NCBI GenBank assembly: GCA_032027205.1
Contig: JAVSMN010000001.1
Coordinates: forward strand, 1,488,001 to 1,552,000
DNA: 64,000 nt
Direction: 5' to 3'
Origin: Zeimonas sp032027205
GTDB taxonomy: Bacteria; Pseudomonadota; Gammaproteobacteria; Burkholderiales; Burkholderiaceae_E
Position 1 is the first letter of the stretch. Each line of letters starts with the position of its first letter. Below the pieces are notes generated by a model. The model was given only the letters and a program-made list of their open reading frames with translations. It did not search any database and was not told the DNA's origin. A program made the translations under genes and the position numbers. Below, in pieces: positions 8,452 to 17,560 of the stretch.

Positions 8452-9153
8452 TCAGCGGACGTTGATCACGCGCATGCCCTGCTGCCGGCCGTTCGGTGCG
8501 TCGAGCACGCGAATCGTCGTCTGCCGCGCGGTGAAGCCCTCGGGCAGCGGCAGGACACCCTGCAAATGCTCGTACGAGGCGAGGTTCACCTGGATCGGAT
8601 CGAGCGTGACGGTGGCGTTCGCGCCGCTCGAGCGCGCGCCGGAGACGACGAACTGAATCACGCCGCGAAACGGCTTGCCGGCCTTCGCCTCGCGCGTGAG
8701 CAGCACGTGGTAGGCGAGCTTGCCGTTGTCATTCGCGAAGCGCGCGGCGCGCACGTCGATCGCGCCGTCGCGCGGATCGGCCGGCAGGACGTCCTGGAAC
8801 AGCACGATGTCCTGCTGCAGCTTCTGCGCCTGCTCGCGCGCACCGCTGAGCTCTGACGACAGGCGCTTCGTTTCGGTCGCGCGCGCCTCGAGCTGTTTGG
8901 TGGCGTCGGCAAGCGACGACTGCAGCTTGTCGCGCTCGGCGGACAGTTCTTCGACGCGCGCCTGCAGGCGCTGCGATTCCTCGGGGCTGAGTCGCTGCGG
9001 CAGGTACTCCTGCTGCACGTACAGCAGTCCGCCGGCGCCGATTGCGATGCCCACGAGCAGCAGGACCAGCCATCGCGGAATGCCCCACGATCGCCGCTTG
9101 CGATACCCGTACGGTTCGAAGACAACCGGTCCGCCGCGTCGAAACAATGCCAT
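8452..9153 (-). CDS. Single-pass membrane protein with coiled coil (DUF6776-like)
   Basis: A 233-residue protein. The positively charged start (FRRGG, YRKRRSWGIPR) is cytoplasmic, followed by one membrane helix (WLVLLLVGIAIGAGGLLYV, about residues 28-46). A periplasmic coiled coil of about 75 residues rich in Glu, Lys and Gln follows. The C-terminal globular domain contains DIVLFQDVLP and GVIQFVVSG, and ends in a basic strand. This arrangement is conserved in betaproteobacterial proteins of unknown function; the family name is recalled, not searched. It is followed immediately by the sigma-54 activator gene, suggesting co-transcription. Confidence 0.82.
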   Translation of the reverse strand: MALFRRGGPVVFEPYGYRKRRSWGIPRWLVLLLVGIAIGAGGLLYVQQEYLPQRLSPEESQRLQARVEELSAERDKLQSSLADATKQLEARATETKRLSSELSGAREQAQKLQQDIVLFQDVLPADPRDGAIDVRAARFANDNGKLAYHVLLTREAKAGKPFRGVIQFVVSGARSSGANATVTLDPIQVNLASYEHLQGVLPLPEGFTARQTTIRVLDAPNGRQQGMRVINVR

Positions 9154-9288
9154 CGCGCGCTGATTCCTCCCCAGAAGGGGCGAAGAATAACGCGTGAACG
9201 CACGACCGGTCCGGATGCCGGCAGGGGAATGGCAGCCTGCGTGCCGGGTTCGAAGCGGGCAGGCGCCGGAGCTGCGCCCCGTCTGCGC

Positions 9289-9741
9289 TCAGTTCGCGCG
9301 CTTGTCGGCCGCCTTGCGCGCCTGCACAAACACCGGGCCCCACAGCGGATGGCCGGCCTCGGCAGGCTTCAGCGCGAAGGCCGGGTCGATCGTGAGGACA
9401 CGATCGAAAGTCTTGCGGCAGAGGGTGCGGCGGTTCGTCACGCAGTAGCTGAACGCGAGGTACTTGCCCGCCTCGACGCGCGTAGCGGCGTCGGACTGCT
9501 CGATCTCGGGCGCACTCAGCGCGCGAATCGCGCTTGTGAAGTCGCCGGCGTCGTAGCGATCGACACCCTCGGCGAGCCTCGCCCTGCCCGGCTCGGGCGC
9601 TTCGGAACTGCCCGAAACCGCCGAAGTGACCGAGTCGGCCCAGTCCTGCACCGTGGCGCAGCCGCCAACCAGCAGCGCGATCGCGAATGCAGTCGTCGCG
9701 GCGAGCAACGGGCGTTGTGTCCTGGCGGTTTCGTTCGTCAT
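9289..9741 (-). CDS. TssQ-like T6SS-associated lipoprotein
   Basis: A 150-residue lipoprotein precursor: after a hydrophobic signal the lipobox LLVGGC is followed by a Ser/Glu-rich spacer. The mature domain has a TPR-like helical pattern with GVDRYDAGDFTSAIRAL, KYLAFSYCVTNRRTLCRKTFDRVLTIDPAF and GHPLWGPVF, which matches the TssQ family reported beside type VI secretion clusters in betaproteobacteria. Its ATG overlaps the kinase stop codon by ATGA, so the two are translationally coupled. No T6SS structural gene is in this window, so a role in that system is an inference. Confidence 0.82.
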   Translation of the reverse strand: MTNETARTQRPLLAATTAFAIALLVGGCATVQDWADSVTSAVSGSSEAPEPGRARLAEGVDRYDAGDFTSAIRALSAPEIEQSDAATRVEAGKYLAFSYCVTNRRTLCRKTFDRVLTIDPAFALKPAEAGHPLWGPVFVQARKAADKRAN

Positions 9742-11342
9742 GGGAAGCGATGCGTGACGGTGGTTCGCTGGCCCGCGACGACGTCGACATTCCTCGTCCA
9801 CGACGGGCCGGCGGGGTTGCGGATCTCGATGCGATGCACGCCGGCATCGAGCGTGAGTTGCTTCAACGGCGGCGTCACGCCGCGCGAGGCGCCGTCGACG
9901 AACACCTCGCCCCACGGCCTCACCGCGAGTCGGACGGTTCCGCTGGAGGCGGCAGCAACAACGGGCGGGGCGGCGGCGCGCTCGCCGGCTAGATCGGGCG
10001 TGTCGACGACGAGCGAAATCGCGGACGTTTCGCCCTGCGGGATCGATGGCGTCTCGTCGGCGCGCTGGTCGACGCTCGTCGGCGCTTCGCCTTCGCGGGT
10101 CACAGCGGCGGCGGTCGTCGTTGCGTTCGCCACGTCGCGGGCGTTGCCCATCTCGGGCGCAGGCGAAACCGGGACCGCGGCGCGTGTCGCGACCTTCAGG
10201 GTCGCTGCAGGCGTTGCGTCTTCCCCACCGAAACCGAGCCAGACGAAAGCGGCGACGAGCGAAACGGCCACGGCGCCTGCGATCCAGGCGAGCGGAGCGC
10301 GTCCCTTGCGCAGATCCGCGCGAGACTCGGCGACGGCGGCCGGCGGAAGGACGTCGGGCGCCGGCACGGTCGACGCCGCCGCCTTCGGCGATGTCGCGCC
10401 GCGCGGCGACGACTCGACTGCCGCGATGCCGTCCTCGGGTGACGCGGCGAACAACAGCGAGCGGAATTCGCCGACCGTGCGCGGGCGTTGCTCGGGGCGG
10501 ATCGACAATCCGCGATCGATCGCCTGCAGGAAGCGCCGCGAGTATCCGGGCGGAGCGAGCGCAGCCAGCGACGGCAGCGAATCGTGCATTACGCGCGAAG
10601 CCGATGCGGGCGGCATCCGTTTCGTGACGGCGTGGTGCAGCACCGCGGCCACCGCGTAGATGTCGGTCCACGGACCTTGTCGACACGCCGGGTCATCGGC
10701 GTACTGCTCGATCGGCGCGTAACCGGGCTTGAGCATGACGGTCAGCGCGCGGTCGCTCTCGCCGATCACGCGGCGGGCCGCACCCAGGTCGAGCAGCAGC
10801 GCCTTGCCGTCCGGGCGGATCAGGATGTTGTCGGCAGAGACGTCGCGGTGATAGCAGTCCTCGCCGTGCATGTGCTCGAGCGCATCGAGCACCGGCCGGA
10901 TCACCGACTTCAGCCACGCCTCGTCGATCACGTGCGGGCCGTTGGCGAGCACCTGATCGAGCGTGCGGCCCTCGTAGAACGGCATCACCATGTACGCGGT
11001 GCCGTTCTGCTCCCAGAAATGCAGCACTTCGAGCAGGCCCGGATGGCGGAACTGCGCGAGCAGCCGTGCCTCGGCGAGGAAGCTGCGGCGACCGAGATCG
11101 AAGGTCTTCGCGTAGCGGCTCGACACGACACCCACCGTGCCGTCGATGCGCGTGGCGAGTTGCGCCGGGATGTACTCCTTGATCGCGACGCGCCGCTGCA
11201 GCGTGAGGTCCTCGGCTTCGTAGACGATGCCGAAGCCGCCCTGGCCGACGACGCGCGTGATCAGGAAGTCGCCGAGGCGCAGCCCGGGTTGCAGCGTCAT
11301 CGAATCGCGCATCGCGACGGTTGTGTCGGCCGCAGCGCTCAT
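9738..11342 (-). CDS. Membrane-anchored Ser/Thr protein kinase with C-terminal PEGA domain
   Basis: A 534-residue Hanks-type kinase. It has the glycine-rich loop GQGGFG (33-38), catalytic lysine in VAIKEY (about 55), catalytic loop HRDVSADN (165-172), and a DLG (185-187) replacing DFG. APE is replaced by the region around GYAPIEQY, as in many bacterial PpkA-like kinases. A Pro/Ala-rich linker leads to a single membrane helix (IAGAVAVSLVAAFVWLGF), then a second linker and a periplasmic PEGA domain (VFVDGASRGVTPPLKQLTL). The ATG at 11342 overlaps the stop of the upstream GGDEF-EAL gene, and its own stop overlaps the lipoprotein start. The catalytic set is complete, so activity is likely. Confidence 0.93.
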   Translation of the reverse strand: MSAAADTTVAMRDSMTLQPGLRLGDFLITRVVGQGGFGIVYEAEDLTLQRRVAIKEYIPAQLATRIDGTVGVVSSRYAKTFDLGRRSFLAEARLLAQFRHPGLLEVLHFWEQNGTAYMVMPFYEGRTLDQVLANGPHVIDEAWLKSVIRPVLDALEHMHGEDCYHRDVSADNILIRPDGKALLLDLGAARRVIGESDRALTVMLKPGYAPIEQYADDPACRQGPWTDIYAVAAVLHHAVTKRMPPASASRVMHDSLPSLAALAPPGYSRRFLQAIDRGLSIRPEQRPRTVGEFRSLLFAASPEDGIAAVESSPRGATSPKAAASTVPAPDVLPPAAVAESRADLRKGRAPLAWIAGAVAVSLVAAFVWLGFGGEDATPAATLKVATRAAVPVSPAPEMGNARDVANATTTAAAVTREGEAPTSVDQRADETPSIPQGETSAISLVVDTPDLAGERAAAPPVVAAASSGTVRLAVRPWGEVFVDGASRGVTPPLKQLTLDAGVHRIEIRNPAGPSWTRNVDVVAGQRTTVTHRFP

Positions 11343-13804
11343 GGAGACGTCACCGGTTCGTGCGCTGTCGTGGGCCCGACGGCGTGCGCGCGGGCGGCGT
11401 CGGCGCGCGGACGCGCAGCGCGGCCGGCTGCGCCGTCCGGCGCGTGCGGGCTTGCCGGGCGTGTCCCGCCCTGGCAGGCGCGTGCGGTAACGAGCGGCGC
11501 GAGGTCCACCGCCTGGCCGAGCCAGTGCTCGATCGGCGCGGGACGCGCCAGAACGAAGCCCTGCGCGTAGTCCATTCGCACGCGCAACAGGAAGGCGAGC
11601 GCCGGCACGTCCTCGACCCATTCGGCCACGCACGCCATGCCGAGTTCTTCCGTGAGCCGGCGGATGCCGCTGACGATGACCTGGTTGCGCGGTTGCGCGT
11701 CGATGCCCGGCATGAACTGGCCGTCGATCTTCACCAGCGAAGCGGGCAGCTCGCGCAGGTAGGCGAACGACGAGTAGCCGGCGCCGAAGTCGTCGAGCGC
11801 GATACGCACCCCGAGCGAACGCATCCGCTCGACGAAACGGCCCGTGCTGCGCACGTCGAACATCGCGACCGACTCGGTGATCTCCAGGCACACGCGGGGC
11901 GCCACGACGGGACAGTCGCGCAGCAGCGCGTGCGCATCGGCGAGGAAATGCTCGTCGTTCAGCGAGATGCCGCTGAGGTTCACGGTGATGAAGTCGATCT
12001 TCGCCGCATGCTCCCGGTTCTCGTCCAGGTGCTGCAGCGTGCGTTCGAGCATGTGCCAGTCGATGCGCCGCATCGCGCCGTGGCGCTCGGCGGCGGCGAT
12101 CAGGCGTCCCGGCGGCAGGAAAGAGCCGTTCTCGTCGCGCTCGCGAAGCAGCACTTCGTAGGACATCGATGCGTGCTCGCGCCCAGGGCGGCGCAACGGA
12201 ACGATCGGCTGCGCGAAGACCGCGATGCGCTCGATCGGCAAGCTCGTGCGCAGGCGCAGGCCCAGTTCGACCTCGGCGCGATAGCGCGCAAGATGCTCGC
12301 CGGACGACTGCGCAGCGGCGATCCCGCTGTCGCGATCGCGAGCCGCCTCGCGGCAGGTTGCGCTCGCGTAGGCGATCAATTCGGCGGCGCCCATGTCGGC
12401 GGCGAGTTCGACCACTCCGGTGCTGGCAGCGACGCGAATGCGCTTGCCGTCGACCTCATAGGCATCGGCGACGATTGCCGCGCGCGTTGCCTGCGCGACG
12501 AGCCTCGCGCGGTCGAGCGGGCAATCGGGCAGCACGACGAGGAACTCGTCGCCGCCCAGGCGCGCGATCGATGCGCCCGCTGGCACGCTCGCCTCGATGC
12601 GGCGTGCGACCTCGGCGACCAGCGCGTTGCCCGCAGCGTGACCGAAGACATCGTTGACCGCCTTGAAGCGACGCAGATCGACGTAGAAGAGCGACGCGAC
12701 CTCGCCCGCCGCGACCCGTGCGGCCACTCGCCGGATTTCGCGCTCGAGCCCGTGCAGATTCAGTTGCTCGGTAAGCGAGTCGTGATAGGCCATGTGCTCG
12801 AGCGTCTGCGCGAGCAGCGTGCGCTCGGTCACGTCGACGAAGCTGATCTCGATGGCGTCGGCAGCCAGCAGGGCGTCCACTTCGACGATGCGCTCGGCGT
12901 CGGCGAAGGCCACGCGAACCTCGCAGCGGTGGCGCCCCTGCCCCATCGTCTGCGCGAGCAGGGCGCCGGCGCGCTCCTCGCCGAGCAGCACGCCGAGCGT
13001 GTTGACGCGGCCCTGGCGCAACAGGCCCTTGAACAGCAGGCTCGCCTGGTCGTTCCAGCGCTGGATCTGACCGGCCAGGTCGACCGACAGCAGCGCCACC
13101 GGCGCCGAGTAATAGACGTGCCGGTACTTGCGCGCCGAATCGAGCAGGTTGCGCTGCGTGCGGCTCTGCTGGCTGCGCTCCGCATAGGCGGACTGCGAAG
13201 CAACCGCGATCACGCACGCGAGAAGCGCCAGCGCACCCAGGCGTGCGTCGAGCATCGGTTGCGCGTGCGAGGAAGCGGAGGCGTCGAGCGCCGCGACGAT
13301 GCCGACCGAGTGCAGCAGATAGCCCAGCGCGAAGACGAGCAGCGGCAGGTACGCGCGCGACGACTGGGCCGCAGCCAATCCGGCGAGTACTGAGACGACG
13401 AGCGCCGTCACGAGGTAACCCACCTCGGCGAAGCGAAACGGCGCGAAGAAAGCGGCGGCGCCCAGGGCGGCGGCGAAGCCGACCACCGGCGACAAGCGCA
13501 GCGCACGGCGCAGCCTCGCCGCACTCGACTCACGCTCGATGAAGGCGAGGACCAGCTCGACGCCGGCGATCGAAAATGCCAGCCAGAGGACGACGCGCAC
13601 GAGCGCGCCGAACGAAGTTGCGGTCAGCTCTTCGAAGGACGCCGGGAGGACCTGGGGCGCGGCGCACAGCACCCACAGGACGAGCCACGCCGCCAGGCAA
13701 AGCGTCTGGTGCGCGCGCTGGCTCCAGGAAGGACCCAGCGCGCGCGCTGCCGAGCTCAGCGAGCGCCCGACAACGATCCTTCCCATGGCAGGAAATGCGA
13801 GCAT
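11339..13804 (-). CDS. Membrane GGDEF-EAL cyclic-di-GMP enzyme
   Basis: About 821 residues from the ATG at 13804 (GGAG very close upstream); a TTG at 13972 gives a longer form but its N-terminal extension is not convincing. About six membrane helices form the first third, then a PAS-like segment (YYSAPVALLSVDLAGQIQRWND). The GGDEF domain has YHDSLTEQLN and an intact LGGDEF signature. The EAL domain keeps DDFGAGYSSF, VKIDGQF and the Glu of LEITES, but the signature reads EVL rather than EAL. Synthesis of cyclic di-GMP looks possible; hydrolysis is plausible. The stop overlaps the kinase start. Pairing with a kinase and a TssQ-like lipoprotein suggests one signalling unit. Confidence 0.92.
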   Translation of the reverse strand: MLAFPAMGRIVVGRSLSSAARALGPSWSQRAHQTLCLAAWLVLWVLCAAPQVLPASFEELTATSFGALVRVVLWLAFSIAGVELVLAFIERESSAARLRRALRLSPVVGFAAALGAAAFFAPFRFAEVGYLVTALVVSVLAGLAAAQSSRAYLPLLVFALGYLLHSVGIVAALDASASSHAQPMLDARLGALALLACVIAVASQSAYAERSQQSRTQRNLLDSARKYRHVYYSAPVALLSVDLAGQIQRWNDQASLLFKGLLRQGRVNTLGVLLGEERAGALLAQTMGQGRHRCEVRVAFADAERIVEVDALLAADAIEISFVDVTERTLLAQTLEHMAYHDSLTEQLNLHGLEREIRRVAARVAAGEVASLFYVDLRRFKAVNDVFGHAAGNALVAEVARRIEASVPAGASIARLGGDEFLVVLPDCPLDRARLVAQATRAAIVADAYEVDGKRIRVAASTGVVELAADMGAAELIAYASATCREAARDRDSGIAAAQSSGEHLARYRAEVELGLRLRTSLPIERIAVFAQPIVPLRRPGREHASMSYEVLLRERDENGSFLPPGRLIAAAERHGAMRRIDWHMLERTLQHLDENREHAAKIDFITVNLSGISLNDEHFLADAHALLRDCPVVAPRVCLEITESVAMFDVRSTGRFVERMRSLGVRIALDDFGAGYSSFAYLRELPASLVKIDGQFMPGIDAQPRNQVIVSGIRRLTEELGMACVAEWVEDVPALAFLLRVRMDYAQGFVLARPAPIEHWLGQAVDLAPLVTARACQGGTRPASPHAPDGAAGRAARPRADAARAHAVGPTTAHEPVTSP

Positions 13805-13997
13805 TGCTCCGACGAATGCCTTCTCTTTCGCCTGCCGCGCGGATTGCGCAGCTTCGGTTGGCGAATCCTTCGCGAGGATCTCGCGCCGGTCGGCGCGGAG
13901 CTGGAGGCGGCGGACGATCGGGCGACCGGTGGGGATGCGCGGCGTGCCGTTGTCGTTTGCGGCCCAGCGCAAGCGCCGAGCGGTTCAGCCGCCCAAC

Positions 13998-16094
13998 CTA
14001 CGTGGGCCGAGCGAGCAGCGCGCGCAGGTTGGCCAGCCGCACCTTGCCCATTTCCTGACTGACGGCCTGCGCCGGGGACGGCGATGCATCGAGCTGCATC
14101 TCGGCGAGGAAGCGCGACGGCAGTTGCGCGAGGTGCTCGCGGCCGCGCTTGCGCTTGCGGCACCAGGTGAGCGTGAGGCTGCGCTGCGCGCGCGTGACGG
14201 CGACATACATCAGGCGGCGTTCTTCCTCGATGCGCTGGGCCTGCGCGTCGGCGTGCAATATTTCACGCTCGCGTACGGCGCTGGGCGTACGCTCGCGCAC
14301 GACGCTCGATGCACGCTCGCGCTCGCCGTCGCCGGCAGTCGCGTCGTCGTCCGCGGACGTGGCCGAAGCATCGCCGCGATGCGGCAGCAGCCCTTCCTCG
14401 CAGCCGACGACGAACACGTGCGCGAACTCGAGTCCCTTGGCGGCGTGGATCGTCGTCAGGCGCACCGCGTCGAGCTCGGTGTCGCGTCGGTCGAGCTGCG
14501 AGAGCAGCGCGACGGTCTGCGCGAGCTTGAGCAGCGTGGCGCCGTCCTCTTCGGCACGCTTCTTCATCCAGTCGACGAAGTCGCAGACGTTCTGCCAGCG
14601 CGAGGCGGCGACCTTGTCGTCGTTCGTGCCGAACAGATGCGCCTTGTAGTCGATCGCCGACACGAAATCGTCGAGCACCTGAGCGGCCGGCTCCTTGCCG
14701 GCGCGCCAGTTCATCCGGTTGACGAACTCGCCGAACTCGCGCAGCGGCTCGAGTTGTCGCGCAGCGACACGCGACTCGAATCCGGTTTCGAAGAGCGCCG
14801 CGAACATGGAAACGTTGCGCTCGCCGGCGTAGGCGCCGAGCGCCTGCAGGCTCGCGGTGCCCACGCCGCGCTTGGGCGTCGTCACCGCGCGGATGAACGC
14901 CGGATCGTCGTCGTCGTTGGCGAGCAAGCGAAGGTAGGCGAGCAGGTCGCGGATCTCGGCGCGCTCGAAGAACGACTGCCCGCCTGAGAGAACGTACGGG
15001 ATCTTCTCCTTGCGCAGCGCCTGCTCGAAGATGCGCGCCTGGTGGTTGCCGCGATACAGGATCGCGTAGTCGGCGAACTTCGCGCGCCGCTCGAAGCGAT
15101 GCGCCTGCAGGCGCATCACGACCGATTCGGCTTCGGCTTCGTCGTCTTCGCAGGGCACGACCTGCACCGGATCACCGGGCCCGAGCTCGGACCACAGCTT
15201 CTTCGCGTGCAGCTTCGGGTTGTGCTCGATCAGCCGGTTCGCTGCGCGAAGAATGTTCACGCTCGAACGATAGTTCTGCTCGAGCTTGACGACCTTCAAC
15301 GACGGGAAGTCGGCCGACAACCGATTCAGGTTCTCCAGCGTGGCGCCACGCCAGCCGTAGATCGACTGGTCGTCGTCGCCGACTGCGGTAAACGCGGCGC
15401 GCGGGCCGGCAAGCAGCTTGAGCAGTTCGTACTGGCAGGCGTTCGTGTCCTGGTACTCGTCGACCAGCAGGTAGCGCAGCGACTCGCGCCACGCCTGCAC
15501 CACCTCGGCGTGCTCGCGCAGCATCCGCACGGGCAGGCGGATCAGGTCGTCGAAGTCCACCGCCTGGTAGGCGCCGAGCGTGGTCGCGTAGTCACGATAG
15601 GCGCGCGCGATCGCGTGTTCGTTGGCATCCTTCGCCAACGCCGCGGCCTCGTCGGGATCGACAAGTGCGTTCTTCCACAGCGAGATCCGGTGCTGCGCGG
15701 CGCGCGTCGCCTTGCGATCGACCGCGCCGATCGCCTGCTGCACGATGCTCGCCGCGTCGTCCGAATCGAGGATCGAGAAATTGCGCTTCAGCCCGAGCGC
15801 CGCGCCGTCGCGACGAAGCATCTGCACGCCGAGCGAATGGAAGGTCGCGACGAGCGGGCGCTGCTTCTCGGGCAGGCGCAACGCGGTGCCGAGTCGCTCG
15901 GCCATCTCCTGCGCGGCCTTGTTGGTGAAGGTGATCGCGGCGATCGCGTCGGGACGAAAACCCGCGTCGACCAGATGCACGATCTTCTGCGTGATCACGC
16001 GCGTCTTGCCGCTGCCCGCGCCGGCGATGACCAGGCACGGGCCGTCGAGATAGCGGATCGCCTCGCGCTGGGCGGGATTCAGTTGCGCGGACAT
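13998..16094 (-). CDS. rep: ATP-dependent DNA helicase Rep (UvrD/Rep SF1A)
   Basis: A 698-residue superfamily 1 helicase. Start MSAQLNPAQREAI with the Q-motif is typical; the ATG at 16094 sits only a few bases from the assembly gap. Walker A is AGAGSGKT (24-31), motif Ia ITFTNKAA, motif II VDEYQDTN, motif III GDDDQSIYGWRGA, motif IV QNYRS, motif V TIHAAKGLEF and motif VI YVAVTRAQ. The DEYQDTN form and the overall length favour Rep over UvrD. A charged insertion of about 45 residues, rich in Asp, Arg, Ser and Glu, lies between motifs V and VI. It unwinds DNA 3'-5' at replication forks. Confidence 0.95.
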   Translation of the reverse strand: MSAQLNPAQREAIRYLDGPCLVIAGAGSGKTRVITQKIVHLVDAGFRPDAIAAITFTNKAAQEMAERLGTALRLPEKQRPLVATFHSLGVQMLRRDGAALGLKRNFSILDSDDAASIVQQAIGAVDRKATRAAQHRISLWKNALVDPDEAAALAKDANEHAIARAYRDYATTLGAYQAVDFDDLIRLPVRMLREHAEVVQAWRESLRYLLVDEYQDTNACQYELLKLLAGPRAAFTAVGDDDQSIYGWRGATLENLNRLSADFPSLKVVKLEQNYRSSVNILRAANRLIEHNPKLHAKKLWSELGPGDPVQVVPCEDDEAEAESVVMRLQAHRFERRAKFADYAILYRGNHQARIFEQALRKEKIPYVLSGGQSFFERAEIRDLLAYLRLLANDDDDPAFIRAVTTPKRGVGTASLQALGAYAGERNVSMFAALFETGFESRVAARQLEPLREFGEFVNRMNWRAGKEPAAQVLDDFVSAIDYKAHLFGTNDDKVAASRWQNVCDFVDWMKKRAEEDGATLLKLAQTVALLSQLDRRDTELDAVRLTTIHAAKGLEFAHVFVVGCEEGLLPHRGDASATSADDDATAGDGERERASSVVRERTPSAVREREILHADAQAQRIEEERRLMYVAVTRAQRSLTLTWCRKRKRGREHLAQLPSRFLAEMQLDASPSPAQAVSQEMGKVRLANLRALLARPT

Positions 16095-16099
16095 CGGGG

Positions 16100-16224
16100 N
16101 NNNNNNNNNNNNNNNNNNNNNNNNNNNNNNNNNNNNNNNNNNNNNNNNNNNNNNNNNNNNNNNNNNNNNNNNNNNNNNNNNNNNNNNNNNNNNNNNNNNN
16201 NNNNNNNNNNNNNNNNNNNNNNNN
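16100..16224. other. Assembly gap (125 Ns)
   Basis: A run of unknown bases placed just upstream of the rep start codon. It hides any rep promoter and whatever lies between rep and the cytochrome c gene; its true length is not knowable from this sequence. Confidence 0.99.
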
Positions 16225-16293
16225 CGAGGGGGAGGCGATTCTAGCAACGCCTCGTGCCGTGAGCGGGCGCTATCGCGCAGAGGCGGGCCTGCG

Positions 16294-16791
16294 CTACTTC
16301 GTGCAGGACGGACCGTTGCTCTGTTGCTGCAGGAACGCGATGAGATCCGCGCGTTCCTTCGGATCCTTCACGCCGGCATAGCCCATCGTCGTGCCGGGCA
16401 CGGTCTTCACCGGATCGCCCAGGAAACGGTCGAGCGTCTGTGCGTTCCAGACGATGCCCGATCGCTTCATCGCGTCGGAATAGTCGAACCCGGAGACGCT
16501 GCCGGCCTTGCGCCCGATCAGCCCGCAGTGCCGCGGACCCGTGCGGTCGTAGGCGAGCGCGTGGCAGGCCTCGCAACGCGCGTAGATCTTCGCGCCGGCA
16601 TCGGGGTCGCCTGTGGTTGCGGGCGTGGCTCCAAACGCAGGAGCGGCAACGACGAGCGCCACGAACGCTCCGGGCCGCAGCAAGCGGAACGCGCTGCGAA
16701 GTGCAGCGTTTCCGCTCACGAAACGCGTTACACGACGCCGATCGCCCGCTTTTGTAGCGCGGCCAGGTCGCGACGATAGGTGCGGGACCAT
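16294..16791 (-). CDS. Exported class I cytochrome c
   Basis: A 165-residue precursor. The ATG at 16791 has an AAGGA about 9 nt upstream and lies 13 bp after the ferritin-like gene, although a later GTG could also serve. A basic N-region and hydrophobic segment (GAFVALVVAAPAFGA) form the signal peptide. The mature part contains the heme-binding CEACH, a GPRHCGLIGR segment and the distal Met in GTTMGYAGV, which match cytochromes of the c2/c552 type. It should act as a periplasmic electron carrier. The arrangement with the ECF sigma factor and ferritin-like protein suggests one functional group. Confidence 0.9.
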   Translation of the reverse strand: MVPHLSSRPGRATKAGDRRRVTRFVSGNAALRSAFRLLRPGAFVALVVAAPAFGATPATTGDPDAGAKIYARCEACHALAYDRTGPRHCGLIGRKAGSVSGFDYSDAMKRSGIVWNAQTLDRFLGDPVKTVPGTTMGYAGVKDPKERADLIAFLQQQSNGPSCTK

Positions 16792-16804
16792 GGCCGCGCA
16801 TCCT

Positions 16805-17380
16805 TCACGCGACGAAGGCTGCGGGCACCGGAGCGTCGCCCAGCGCGTTGCGCAGCACGGCCCAATGCATCGCCTCGTCGCCGAGAATGCTCGCCGCCGC
16901 CTTGGACAGATCGCGGTTGTCGAACAGCGGCACCGCGCCGAGATATGCGCTGACCGCACCCTGCTCGAGCCCCGCGGCAAAGCGCAGCACGTCGGCCTGC
17001 GTCTTCAGCTTGTCGGTCGGGAAGATGTACTCGGGCTTCGCCGATACCGGCTTGCCGCCGAGCTTCGAGACGGTTGCCGCGAGCAGGTCGGCATGCGCCT
17101 TGTGATGGCCCTGGAAGGTGAGCGCGAGATCTCGCACGGGCTTCTGCAGCAGGCCGCTGTCGGCGCCGACCTGGTACGCGGCGATCGCCTCGAGTTCGGC
17201 GCCCAGCGCCGTATTCAGGATGCGCGCGTCCTGCGCCGGATCGGACGCCTGCCCTGCTGCGAGCGCCGGCTTGCCGGCGAGCATCGCGATGGCGGTGGCG
17301 GACAGCAGCAGTCCGGAGCCGCTCAGCCAGGCGCGGCGATCGATCGGTTCGAGAAAGCTGGAGCGAATGGGAAGGGACAT
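16805..17380 (-). CDS. Tat-exported ferritin-like domain protein
   Basis: A 191-residue precursor with an AGGAG ribosome site before the ATG. The N-terminus has a twin-arginine motif (DRRAWLSGSG) and a hydrophobic core ending in PALAAG, so it is probably exported folded. The mature part is a four-helix-bundle ferritin-like domain with GAELEAIAAYQ, FQGHHKAHADLL, GLEQGAVSAYLG and GDEAMHWAVLR, supplying Glu/His positions consistent with a metal site. It may deal with iron or oxidative stress in the periplasm; the actual reaction is unknown. It is followed 13 bp later by the cytochrome c gene. Confidence 0.88.
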   Translation of the reverse strand: MSLPIRSSFLEPIDRRAWLSGSGLLLSATAIAMLAGKPALAAGQASDPAQDARILNTALGAELEAIAAYQVGADSGLLQKPVRDLALTFQGHHKAHADLLAATVSKLGGKPVSAKPEYIFPTDKLKTQADVLRFAAGLEQGAVSAYLGAVPLFDNRDLSKAAASILGDEAMHWAVLRNALGDAPVPAAFVA

Positions 17381-17452
17381 GACAGTTCTCCTGTGCGGTG
17401 AAGGTGGAGCGATGAAGGTGCTGTGCTCGTCGTGATGGAAACGGCGTCCCCC

Positions 17453-17472
17453 ACGCGTCGCGCGGGACGCGT
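17453..17472. other. Inverted repeat in the sigma factor-ferritin spacer
   Basis: ACGCGTC (17453-17459) and GACGCGT (17466-17472) form a perfect seven-base stem with a six-nt loop, in the 180-bp stretch between the sigma factor stop and the ferritin-like start. It could be an attenuating hairpin or an operator. No T-tract follows on either strand. The remainder of this spacer shows no gene. Confidence 0.4.
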
Positions 17473-17560
17473 CATTCAGGACGTTTGTGCGCGAAGTGCT
17501 GTGCTCGAAGCGCCGCGCTCGACGCCTCGTGCTCGATGCGCCGTGCCCGGCGCGTTGCGC

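Noticed and set aside
11321..13393. A 690-codon open frame on the plus strand opposite the GGDEF-EAL gene.
   Set aside because: High-GC antisense frame with no domain; the minus strand carries GGDEF and EAL motifs.
16241..16801. A 186-codon minus-strand frame overlapping the cytochrome c gene.
   Set aside because: Out of frame with the CEACH-containing protein and lacks any motif.
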